A stretch of DNA of 5,323 nt from Oxalobacteraceae bacterium (GCA_003132085.1 PKWO01000454.1:1-5323); one strand, 5' to 3'. Numbered from the stretch's first letter, positions 1 through 5,214 are shown. Notes: generated from the letters alone by a model not told the origin. Translations and numbers: made by a program.

Positions 1-556
1 GGTTCAGGAATTGCTCGATCAGATAGCCATTTGCCGCATGGAGCTCAATACCGTCAAAGCCGGCTTCGATGGCCAATGCGGCCGACGTAGCGTACTCCTT
101 GATTGCGGCCCCGATATCATGCTCATTCATTGGCCTAGGCGCGCTATGCGGCTGCATGCCATGGGAATCGGTATACATCTCGCCGGGGCAGGTCGCAGCG
201 CTCGGCCCAACGACTTCTGCGCCGGCCGGCAGGTTGGCAACATGCGTCACCCGACCGGTATGCATCAGTTGAACCACAATCTTGCCACCTTTGGCATGCA
301 CCGTATTGGTCACGAGTTTCCAGCCACTTACCTGGGCGGCATTGAAAAGACCCGGAATGCGCGCATAACCCAAGCCGTTCGGCGATGGCGATGTGCCTTC
401 GGTAACGATCAGCCCCGCCGTCGCGCGTTGGTCGTAGTATTCGGCCATCAATGCGTTGGGGACATTCGCCCCAACGGCGCGGCTGCGCGTCATAGGGGAC
501 ATGACTGTCCGATTACTCAATGTAAGCGTGCGGGCGGTAAACGGTTCAAATAACAT
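1..556 (-). CDS. Old yellow enzyme-family NADH:flavin oxidoreductase (alkene/N-ethylmaleimide reductase type), N-terminal half
   Basis: This is the first 185 residues of an FMN-dependent ene-reductase. The family reduces activated C=C bonds, quinones, nitro compounds or nitrate esters with NAD(P)H in the cytoplasm. The frame is open to the window edge, so about half of the usual 350-370 residues is present. Visible landmarks are the N-terminal LFEPFTARTLTLSNRTVMSPMTRSR segment (FMN-binding PMTR at 21-24), TEGTSPSPNGLGY at 52-64, QLMHTGR at 96-102 (flavin-contacting Gln) and IELHAANGYLIEQFLN at 170-185. His173, Asn176 and Tyr178 in the last segment match the substrate-binding His/Asn pair and catalytic Tyr of OYE enzymes. 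The start is ATG at 556, with AAAAGGA about 6 nt upstream. The 62-residue gene lies 89 bp upstream on the same strand, so co-transcription is possible. The family is certain. The exact subfamily (NemA/XenB-like) and substrate cannot be decided. Confidence 0.93.
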   Translation of the reverse strand, partial: MLFEPFTARTLTLSNRTVMSPMTRSRAVGANVPNALMAEYYDQRATAGLIVTEGTSPSPNGLGYARIPGLFNAAQVSGWKLVTNTVHAKGGKIVVQLMHTGRVTHVANLPAGAEVVGPSAATCPGEMYTDSHGMQPHSAPRPMNEHDIGAAIKEYATSAALAIEAGFDGIELHAANGYLIEQFLN

Positions 557-645
557 TGCATTTCCTTTTCATGAATGAGGTCGGATAAATTCTACGGCTT
601 TCGGTCACTCTGCGCTCTGGCGCGGCTGAGGCAGTCCTCACCAGC

Positions 646-834
646 TTATCGGCCAGCTTCGCATCGGGCCGCATGCGAGCGCATTGCCGATTCATAGCTG
701 TCCAATATCTTTGGTTGACGAAGTATTTCACCGGGCGCCAAGTGCGGCGCGTCGTCCAGTTCATTCATCACCTGCTTGATTTGGCGTTCAAGCTCTGCGT
801 AAGCAAACAGGAATTCCTCATTGGATGTGCTCAT
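646..834 (-). CDS. Small protein of unknown function (62 aa)
   Basis: I do not recognise this protein. It starts at ATG 834 with a good Shine-Dalgarno (AGAGGA, 7 nt spacing) and ends at TAA 646-648. The N-terminal half, MSTSNEEFLFAYAELERQIK, followed by QVMNELDDAP, is acidic and looks like one amphipathic helix. A proline-rich turn follows (HLAPGEILRQPKIL), then a basic tail ending HAARCEAGR. There is no signal peptide or membrane segment. A longer in-frame start at 1161 is possible, but it would read through the tandem repeat and the antisense of a recombinase fragment, so it is unlikely. The gene sits 56 bp downstream of a -10-like hexamer that belongs to the three-copy promoter element found in this window. 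The OYE gene follows 89 bp downstream. The gene call rests on RBS, promoter and context, not on homology. Confidence 0.6.
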   Translation of the reverse strand: MSTSNEEFLFAYAELERQIKQVMNELDDAPHLAPGEILRQPKILDSYESAMRSHAARCEAGR

Positions 835-851
835 GATAGTGTCCTCTGTTG

Positions 852-895
852 GTTGGTTCGTCCAGGGAATATAGTTGGTTCGTCCAGGGAATATA
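852..895. repeat. Perfect 22-bp tandem duplication in the leader of the 62-aa gene
   Basis: Two identical head-to-tail 22-bp units occupy 852-873 and 874-895, with no intervening or divergent base. On the minus strand each unit begins TATATT and continues CCCTGGACGAACCAAC. The upstream unit supplies the -10-like hexamer paired with the conserved site at 913-931. The second unit repeats that hexamer 22 bp (two helical turns) further downstream, inside the presumed leader. There are only two units, with no partial third. Confidence 0.95.
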
Positions 896-931
896 TCCTG
901 AGGCATTCGCCTGTTCTGTGCGTTGGCGAAC
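890..931 (-). promoter_or_regulatory. Conserved promoter element, copy 1 (19-bp site + 17 bp + TATATT)
   Basis: On the minus strand, GTTCGCCAACGCACAGAAC (931-913) is followed after exactly 17 bp by TATATT (895-890). Two other sites in this window have the same 19-bp consensus and the same 17-bp gap. The core is an inverted repeat of the form GTDCG-N4-CGCAC, as expected for a dimeric regulator or activator overlapping the -35 region. The 62-aa gene starts 56 bp downstream of the hexamer. The binding protein is not known to me. Confidence 0.65.
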
Positions 932-1032
932 AGAATTACCTCCTTGCAAGCGACGCATCGCCGCTTGCCGGTTGCGTCGTTTCCAAGTGGCAGCTGCGCA
1001 AACCCTGGCGTCTTTGGGCTAACTCCCGCTCG

Positions 1033-1122
1033 AGCGGCATCCACAAACCAATCACTCCGCATTCGCTGAGGCACACGTTTGCAACGCATCTGCTGGAATC
1101 CGGTACCGACGACGTGCGCACG
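1033..1122 (+). pseudogene. Tyrosine recombinase/integrase C-terminal fragment
   Basis: A plus-strand stretch reads GIHKPITPHSLRHTF followed by ATHLLESGTDDVRT. This is the box II region of phage/XerCD/integron-type tyrosine recombinases, including the catalytic His-x-x-Arg motif (HSLRH). In intact enzymes this is followed by a LLGH segment with a second His and then the nucleophilic Tyr. Here the similarity stops after VRT, so no functional catalytic domain remains. The extra Asp in TDDVRT relative to the usual TDVRT/TDIRT fits a codon duplication. Upstream residues in the same frame show no recombinase similarity, so only about 30 codons survive. The parent element cannot be identified. Confidence 0.75.
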
Positions 1123-1212
1123 ATGCCAAAAGACTTGTCCAGTCAAGTATATAATTACCAATTTTTTCCAAGTTACCGACGGGCGTTACCGAACGACCTA
1201 AAATTCGGCCGT

Positions 1213-2763
1213 TCAGTCTGTGGCGACGATGACACGTCCCTTGCCCATCTCCTTAGCCTCATACATGGCCACGTCAGCGCGATGTAACAGTGCTTTGCTC
1301 GTTGTTCCCGACTCTGGAAAACCCGCAACACCGATGCTTGCCGAAATCTCGACAATAAGGTTCCCGATTTGGTAGGGAACGGAGAGACTGTTGATTAGTT
1401 TGGCAGCGACTTGTGTCGCTTCGCTTGCCTGCGTGTCGATTAGCACAATGGCAAACTCATCTCCACCAATTCTCGCGGCGATATCTGACGCTCTAATATC
1501 TGCCTTAAAGCGTTCGGCAACTTCCTGCAATAATTTATCCCCCGTTGCGTGGCCGTGTTCATCGTTAACCTTTTTGAAATTGTCCAGGTCGATATAGAGC
1601 ACGGAAAGACAGGTCTCATTTCGCTGGCAAAGAGTCAAGCGTTGGTCGAGGATTTCCTTGAACAACGATTGGTTCGCGAGGCCGGTTAACACGTCATGGT
1701 TAGCCTGGTGCTGTGCCCGAAGTAGCATTTCGGACGTTTTTGCCAAGGCCATTCCAACCTCGTCCGCTTCGTGCAAGTTAAATGATTGAATTTCCACCGC
1801 CTTGCCCGCGCCTAGGGCGAGCGCTGGCGCCACTAATCCTCGAACTGACCGCGCAATCCTGCCGCCGATTACCCAAGCAAGGTAAAGGCTACACCCCAAC
1901 ATAATTGCTGTGGCCAAGATTAGCCACGAAAATGAATGCATTAATTCTGAACTGAGATTTTTTGCGGGGATACCTAGCGCTACCGACCAGCCCGAATTGG
2001 GAGCGCGACTGAAAACGGCGAGCACAGGAATTCCCTCGGAAGTAATGGTTTCGAACGCATCTTCCTGCGATTCGCTAATGCGATTCCTTAATTCTGGCAC
2101 TGCTTTCTGACCAACAAAACGTTGCATTTCGTGTGTACGCGCAACGATGGTTCCGCTCTTGTCAAGGATGGCGGCAATCCAATCCGGCGGAAGGTTTTGC
2201 TGGCTCAACAGCTTGCTGAAGCGTTCGGTGAAGACACCTGCGCCCAAGTTGTATACGACTATATTTCCGCGCCGAACTGGAACATCCACAGCGACAACGG
2301 CGCGTTTTGAAATCGGGCCAATGAACAAATTGGAAATGACTGGATTCCCTGTCTCAATGACACGTTTTATATTGGGAATATTGTTTTGTTGGATACGCGG
2401 CTCGCCAAAGGGCAGTATTGTGTTGACAAATTGTTTTCCGGTCGCGTCGCTGAGAACAATATTGATACCCCCTTGACCGAAACTAACCTCTCTGGCTTGC
2501 TCATAAAACGCGGAAAAGTCATTCGTTGCAATATTTGGTGATGTGGCGAGCGACAGCAGGGATGACTCGACAATCGCAAACTCTGCATCAACTGCCGAAG
2601 CCATTGCACGAGCAGTTATCACTGAGTCGCGAATGAGCTGTTCGCGAGCGCGGTGATAGTCGTAAGAAATCAGCATCACCGCCATGAGTGACGCCGGGAT
2701 GATGCACGCCATGACGAGCAGTACAAGTCGTGACAGTATTGAGGGCGCGCGGATTGTTTTCAT
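1213..2763 (-). CDS. Membrane-bound diguanylate cyclase (periplasmic Cache-like sensor, HAMP, GGDEF)
   Basis: A 516-residue inner-membrane enzyme that condenses two GTP into c-di-GMP, the second messenger promoting sessile, biofilm-type behaviour. Order from the ATG at 2763: short basic N-terminus, transmembrane helix 12-33, periplasmic region about 34-278 compatible with a double-Cache sensor, second transmembrane helix 279-300, HAMP-like linker about 300-350, then the GGDEF domain 352-514 beginning NHDVLTGLANQSLF. The catalytic signature RIGGDEFAIVL is intact (GGDEF 433-437), and YIDLDNFKKVND supplies the metal-binding Asp392. RASD at 424-427 lies exactly five residues before GGDEF, which is the product-inhibition I-site. 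There is no EAL domain. A GTG at 2775 would add MIGK but has no Shine-Dalgarno. ATG 2763 has a weak one (TTGGA), so I prefer it. The gene appears monocistronic. The sensed ligand is unknown. Confidence 0.93.
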   Translation of the reverse strand: MKTIRAPSILSRLVLLVMACIIPASLMAVMLISYDYHRAREQLIRDSVITARAMASAVDAEFAIVESSLLSLATSPNIATNDFSAFYEQAREVSFGQGGINIVLSDATGKQFVNTILPFGEPRIQQNNIPNIKRVIETGNPVISNLFIGPISKRAVVAVDVPVRRGNIVVYNLGAGVFTERFSKLLSQQNLPPDWIAAILDKSGTIVARTHEMQRFVGQKAVPELRNRISESQEDAFETITSEGIPVLAVFSRAPNSGWSVALGIPAKNLSSELMHSFSWLILATAIMLGCSLYLAWVIGGRIARSVRGLVAPALALGAGKAVEIQSFNLHEADEVGMALAKTSEMLLRAQHQANHDVLTGLANQSLFKEILDQRLTLCQRNETCLSVLYIDLDNFKKVNDEHGHATGDKLLQEVAERFKADIRASDIAARIGGDEFAIVLIDTQASEATQVAAKLINSLSVPYQIGNLIVEISASIGVAGFPESGTTSKALLHRADVAMYEAKEMGKGRVIVATD

Positions 2764-2813
2764 TTTTCCAATCACGGGGCGTACCGTTGGAGCGCTGGCA
2801 AAACCGCCCAGGC

Positions 2814-2830
2814 CACTATCGCAGATAGTG
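2814..2830. promoter_or_regulatory. Perfect 7-bp inverted repeat upstream of the diguanylate cyclase
   Basis: CACTATC-GCA-GATAGTG is a perfect 7-bp inverted repeat with a 3-nt centre, 51 bp before the ATG at 2763. It could be an operator or a hairpin in the 5' leader of the diguanylate cyclase. No U-run follows on the minus strand, so it is not a terminator for anything upstream. Confidence 0.45.
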
Positions 2831-3202
2831 CATCAATCCAAACTTATATTGTAAGCGGCACACATTACCCCATTCTTACAGCACTGCAGAAAGAAGACAA
2901 GAGGGTTTGCTCGCGGACCTCAGCTACGAGAGCCATCGGATAAGGGGGGCGATGTACGCATCCAGACAAGGAAACCATAGCGGTGGCACCTCCGCAGTGT
3001 CGTAAGGTTTGGTTTCTATTCGGGAAGTACTATTCCGGGTGATCTCCGCCCATCGGGGGAATACAGAAATGTCTCTGATTGATGGCAGACCCCCAACATA
3101 CCGCGTAGAAAATGAATTGGCGACAAGAGCGGGGCGGGGCAAGCTGGAGTCTTTTGTAAGACCACCAGAAGGAGTAAATCAAGAGGGGGTAAGACCGGTT
3201 AA
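2831..3202. other. Gene-poor region between the diguanylate cyclase and the IS6 remnant
   Basis: No convincing gene is seen on either strand. Several short frames exist, but none combines a normal start, a Shine-Dalgarno and a recognisable product. A loose inverted repeat (TGTAAG at 2850-2855, CTTACA at 2875-2880) lies at the left end. At the right end the region abuts an orphan copy of the conserved promoter element pointing leftward into it. The gene that this promoter once served may have been lost or degraded, or the product may be a non-coding RNA. Confidence 0.4.
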
Positions 3203-3244
3203 ATAATATTTCACGCCAAAACTTCGCTCTGTGCGCCGGCGTAC
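3203..3244 (-). promoter_or_regulatory. Conserved promoter element, copy 2 (orphan; 19-bp site + 17 bp + TATTAT)
   Basis: On the minus strand, GTACGCCGGCGCACAGAGC (3244-3226) is followed after exactly 17 bp by TATTAT (3208-3203). It matches copies 1 and 3 at the 14 invariant positions. No good start codon with a ribosome binding site occurs at the expected distance: the only nearby start is a TTG at 3142 without a Shine-Dalgarno. The IS6-family remnant begins about 30 bp upstream. Confidence 0.6.
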
Positions 3245-3275
3245 CCTTGCTGGCAGTAACCTCCCGGACTGATAA

Positions 3276-3607
3276 CGCAAGGCCATGCATGCCAACGGCA
3301 TACCTGAAAAAGTCACGATGGATAGAAGCGGCGCGAACAAAGCGGCGATTGAGAAGATCAATGACGGGATGGAAATCAAGATCATCGTTCGTCAAGTCAA
3401 ATACCTCAACAACATCGTCGAGCAGGATCATCGCGCCGTCAAGCGCGTCACTATACCGATGCTCAACTTTAAGTCGTCAGCCAAAAACGCGTTGGCTGGC
3501 GTGAACTTATGCACATGATTCGCAAAGGTAAAACGATCCTTGGGGAAGGGATCCAGATGACTTTTGCCGAATAATTGTACCCCTTGGCAGGATAAATCCG
3601 TCCAGTT
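3276..3607 (+). pseudogene. IS6-family transposase, decayed C-terminal part
   Basis: The plus strand encodes RKAMHANGIPEKVTMDRSG, then ANKAAIEKINDGMEIKIIV and RQVKYLNNIVEQDHRAVKRV, continuing into TIPMLNFKS. This is the C-terminal half of an IS6/IS26-type DDE transposase. The second catalytic Asp lies in the TMDRSGANKAA segment, and the catalytic Glu lies in VEQDHRAVKR with the following K/R. The gene is dead. The N-terminal half is missing and a stop codon directly precedes the similarity. Two codons appear lost after NFKS (usually NFKSFRSAKN). A single-base deletion near 3501-3503 moves the frame, after which ELMHMIRKGK and QMTFAE resume. Two glutamine codons are then TAA (3572-3574 and 3593-3595) before IRPV. 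Both stops fit C-to-T changes of CAA. Confidence 0.9.
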
Positions 3608-3667
3608 TTAGGGGCGACGTCTCCACTCGTCCAAACTCTGCATTTTCACAATTAATGCGACAGAACC
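3276..3667 (+). mobile_element. IS6-family insertion sequence remnant with right terminal inverted repeat
   Basis: The transposase fragment is followed about 60 bp later by ATGCGACAGAACC, ending at 3667. Read from outside, this is GGTTCTGTCGCAT, matching the GGNNCTGTTGCAAA-type termini of IS6-family elements. The right end is therefore preserved. No matching left end occurs in this window, and the element is cut at about 3276, so it is a truncated, immobile copy. Confidence 0.75.
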
Positions 3668-3726
3668 CGTCATCGTCGTCACAGACTGAATGGCCGAATC
3701 TCAGGTTGCTCGTAGGCGTACGCTGA

Positions 3727-3975
3727 CTATTCCGGCAGATGATGCTTGCCGGCAGAGACGCGTTTTGCTTGCAATCCCTCGCCAGCCGCGTCCTCCAAGA
3801 ATTGCACTTCAGTGCCGATGTCGAGCCGGTCGAATTCGGGGTATATCAAATTTTCGCGATGAAAATAGAATTCCCGTCCGTCCGGCGTCTCAATAAATCC
3901 GTATCCGTCCTCGAACAGCTTTGTCACGCACCCCCGGCATGGCCTTCGTGGATTTTCACATCGCCGCGCTGGCAA
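3727..3975 (-). pseudogene. Cold-shock domain half of a split HPF-CSD gene
   Basis: This is the C-terminal nucleic-acid-binding part of the hibernation gene that begins at 4307. The frame contains GCVTKLFEDGYGFIETPDGR followed by EFYFHRENLI, then a conserved tail ending KRVSAGKHHLPE. The core is an OB-fold cold-shock domain with an RNP1-like GYGFIE and an RNP2-like FYFH. Its own frame has no good start: TTG at 3975 lies inside the HPF-coding sequence, and the residues it would encode (PARRCENPRRPC) are simply HPF codons read out of frame. In relatives known to me, an HPF/RaiA domain and a CSD of this kind form one protein of about 180-190 residues. Adding one G to the run at 3931-3935 restores that fusion here, so I read this as the downstream part of a frameshifted gene. 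Confidence 0.8.
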
Positions 3976-4307
3976 CGGATGTGGTCTTCCAGCTTCCGAA
4001 TCGCGGCCTCGAACGCGTCTCGTATAACAACCAAGACGTCTTCGTTTCGATGCTCGTGGCTGATCACAATTTCTGCTCCCGGCACCGTGAGATCGATCCG
4101 CACCTCATAGAGGCGGCCTTGGTGTTTGTGCTTGCCGGCAACGTCGACTGTAACCCGGCAATGCACAATATGGCCGGAGAACTGGTCCAGTTTCTCGGCC
4201 CGTTTACGGATCTCTGCTTCGATCGCATCGGACGGCGGAATATTGAGAAAAGTGATATGAAGAGGAATTATCATGATAATTTTGTCCAAGTTACCGATTG
4301 GCTGCAT
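3924..4307 (-). CDS. HPF/RaiA-family ribosome hibernation factor domain (N-terminal part of a frameshifted HPF-CSD gene)
   Basis: Members of this family bind the 30S decoding region and silence or dimerise ribosomes in stationary phase, cold or starvation. From the second Met the protein reads MIIPLHITFLNIPPSDAIEA then EIRKRAEKLDQFSGHIVHCR, then VTVDVAGKHKHQGRLYEVRI, then DLTVPGAEIVISHEHRNEDV and VIRDAFEAAIRKLEDH. This is the beta-alpha-beta-beta-beta-alpha fold with basic patches of HPF domains, and is of complete length. The frame ends at TGA 3924-3926, just after GHAGG, where the cold-shock domain should continue. ATG 4307 has the better Shine-Dalgarno (AAAAGG, 7 nt). ATG 4274 fits the usual family N-terminus (IPL.ITF) but has only a weak, distant GGA. 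A candidate FNR-type promoter lies upstream and would favour 4274. Even with the frameshift, the HPF domain alone could still be made. Confidence 0.85.
   Translation of the reverse strand: MQPIGNLDKIIMIIPLHITFLNIPPSDAIEAEIRKRAEKLDQFSGHIVHCRVTVDVAGKHKHQGRLYEVRIDLTVPGAEIVISHEHRNEDVLVVIRDAFEAAIRKLEDHIRCQRGDVKIHEGHAGGA
3931..3935 (-). other. Frameshift site: run of five G separating HPF and cold-shock frames
   Basis: On the coding strand the bases GCC-GGGGG-TGC-GTG join the two domains. One extra G (six in the run), or two fewer, makes a single open frame HAGGCVTKLF through to the TAG at 3727. The lesion sits exactly at the interdomain linker. Sequencing error, true mutation, phase variation or programmed slippage are all possible. 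Confidence 0.75.
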
Positions 4308-4324
4308 TGGCAGGCCTTTTAATC

Positions 4325-4365
4325 ATCTTACAGGCAGATCGAACTTGGAATTTGATATAGCGCAA
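4325..4365 (-). promoter_or_regulatory. Candidate FNR/FixK-type site and -10 element for the HPF-CSD gene
   Basis: On the minus strand TTGCGCTATATCAA (4365-4352) fits the CRP/FNR-type frame TTG-N8-CAA and matches TTGAT-N4-ATCAA at 8 of 10 defined positions. A TAAGAT hexamer lies at 4330-4325. If that is the -10, transcription starts near 4318 and the site is centred about -40.5, close to the class II activator position of -41.5. This implies oxygen-limited induction of ribosome hibernation. It is inferred from spacing and consensus only. Confidence 0.4.
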
Positions 4366-4481
4366 AGACGCATACATAAATTGCCTCAGTTAAAATCTGA
4401 GTGGGTTCAACGTTTGTGTCAAGCGGGCGTAGCACGGCGGAGTGGACACGCTACATCAAGATTAAATCGCCTATGTTGGCT

Positions 4482-5036
4482 TCATTGCAATCGCGGCCGC
4501 GAAGGCGCCTCAGCCTGCCTGATAGCTTGGGCGACAATACGTCCAGCGATCTCCGGGTCTTTGATCAGGGTGGCCAAGAGGAGTTCACCGAGGGTCGTGT
4601 TCATCAATGTCGCAACCTCGATCTTGGCTTCGGGCTGAGATTCGGCTTTCGCTTCGGGCTGAGGTTCGGCTGTGGCTTCGGGCTGAGGTTCGGCTGTGGC
4701 TTTGGGCTGAGGTTCGATCTTAGCTTCGGGTTGAGGTTCGGTTTTCCCTTCGGCCTCAGGCTCAGCCTTGGCTTTGGGCTGAGGTTCGGTTTTCGCTTCG
4801 GGTTGAGGTTCGGCTGTGGCAGAATTGAAAATTCGATAGGTGTATAGTTTCGCGTGCGGTAACAACGCCAAAGCGAACAGCGCGATGCTACCGCCCAGCA
4901 AGACAAAAACGACGACTGAACCACCGTCCTTCATGAACCCCATATAAAGTCCAAATGCAAGCGTGACTGCACCGAGGGCGAGGAAAATATAACAGACTTT
5001 CATTTTGGCGGGGCTGAGCGGCTGGGGTTCAGGCAT
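4482..5036 (-). CDS. Two-helix membrane protein with Pro/Glu/Ala/Lys octapeptide repeats, unknown function
   Basis: I do not recognise this 184-residue protein. ATG 5036 has a strong Shine-Dalgarno (CGGAGAA, 4-5 nt spacing). A TTG nine codons upstream is in frame but lacks one. After MPEPQPLSPAKMK come two hydrophobic helices, about 13-35 and 40-60, joined by a KDGG turn. Basic residues flank both outer ends (K11, K13; H61, K63, R68), so a hairpin with both termini in the cytoplasm is likely. Residues 75-138 are eight copies of an 8-residue unit of consensus AEPQPEAK, a rigid extended linker reminiscent of TonB-type proline-rich arms. The C-terminal 46 residues (VATLMNTTLGELLLATLIKD then PEIAGRIVAQAIRQ) are predicted amphipathic helix. 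A copy of the conserved promoter element lies upstream with the same start spacing as at the 62-aa gene, which suggests co-regulation. Confidence 0.82.
   Translation of the reverse strand: MPEPQPLSPAKMKVCYIFLALGAVTLAFGLYMGFMKDGGSVVVFVLLGGSIALFALALLPHAKLYTYRIFNSATAEPQPEAKTEPQPKAKAEPEAEGKTEPQPEAKIEPQPKATAEPQPEATAEPQPEAKAESQPEAKIEVATLMNTTLGELLLATLIKDPEIAGRIVAQAIRQAEAPSRPRLQ
4623..4814. repeat. 24-bp in-frame tandem repeat, eight units
   Basis: Eight contiguous 24-bp units encode the AEPQPEAK-type octapeptides. On the plus strand the recurring core is GCTTCGGGCTGAGGTTCG with variable GCTGTG, ATCTTA or GTTTTC joints. Units differ by a few bases each, and one (AEPEAEGK) is the most divergent, so the array is not a very recent expansion. 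Such arrays can change copy number by slippage or recombination without leaving frame. Confidence 0.92.
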
Positions 5037-5091
5037 CGAATTCTCCGGGGAGGCAATGATCAACTTTGGTTTTTAATATCCGATCTGAAAA

Positions 5092-5133
5092 AGAATAGAC
5101 ATAAATGCCGGAGCGTTCTGTGCGCCAGCGCAC
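5092..5133 (-). promoter_or_regulatory. Conserved promoter element, copy 3 (19-bp site + 17 bp + TATTCT)
   Basis: On the minus strand GTGCGCTGGCGCACAGAAC (5133-5115) is followed after exactly 17 bp by TATTCT (5097-5092). This copy has the best symmetry, GTGCGC-TG-GCGCAC. The AT-rich stretch immediately upstream (about 5136-5163) could act as an UP element. The hexamer lies 56 bp from the start of the repeat protein, the same as for copy 1. Confidence 0.68.
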
Positions 5134-5214
5134 TTAGTAATTTTTGTTCCAATAATTTTTTTCCGCATTTGAGCCACTCGTCTTGCTCTCTGCAATCAGT
5201 TCCGCGTTGGGTAA

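Noticed and set aside
607..624. Possible fourth copy of the promoter element upstream of the reductase
   Set aside because: GCGCCAGAGCGCAGAG resembles the motif only with a gap, and neither the 19-bp consensus nor the 17-bp spacing to a good hexamer is met.
911..935. LexA/SOS-box-like palindrome (CTGT...ACAG)
   Set aside because: The half-sites are 10 bp apart instead of the canonical 8, and the same bases are better explained as copy 1 of the three-copy promoter element.
1189..1208. CCGAA/TTCGG stem just after the diguanylate cyclase stop as a terminator
   Set aside because: The stem is only 5 bp with a 10-nt loop, and the T-run on the minus strand does not follow directly. Too weak for an intrinsic terminator.
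2865..2978. 37-aa minus-strand frame starting MVSLSGCVHRPPYP with an upstream GGAGG
   Set aside because: The GGAGG is 11 nt from the ATG, there is no family resemblance, and it runs into the upstream region of the diguanylate cyclase. Not enough to call.
2924..3142. 72-aa minus-strand frame downstream of the orphan promoter element
   Set aside because: The distance from the -10 hexamer (about 61 bp) is tempting, but the start is TTG without a ribosome binding site and the product resembles nothing I know.
3069..3206. 45-aa plus-strand frame starting MSLIDGRPPTYRVE
   Set aside because: No clear ribosome binding site, no recognisable family, and its end overlaps the minus-strand promoter element. 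Left as non-coding.
3030..3431. 133-aa minus-strand frame across the IS6 remnant
   Set aside because: Its N-terminal third is the antisense of the IS6 transposase fragment, and the rest crosses the promoter element. It is a shadow.
4385..4401. CTCAG/CTGAG inverted repeat between the repeat protein and the HPF gene as a terminator
   Set aside because: A 5-bp stem with a 7-nt loop and no T-run on either strand.
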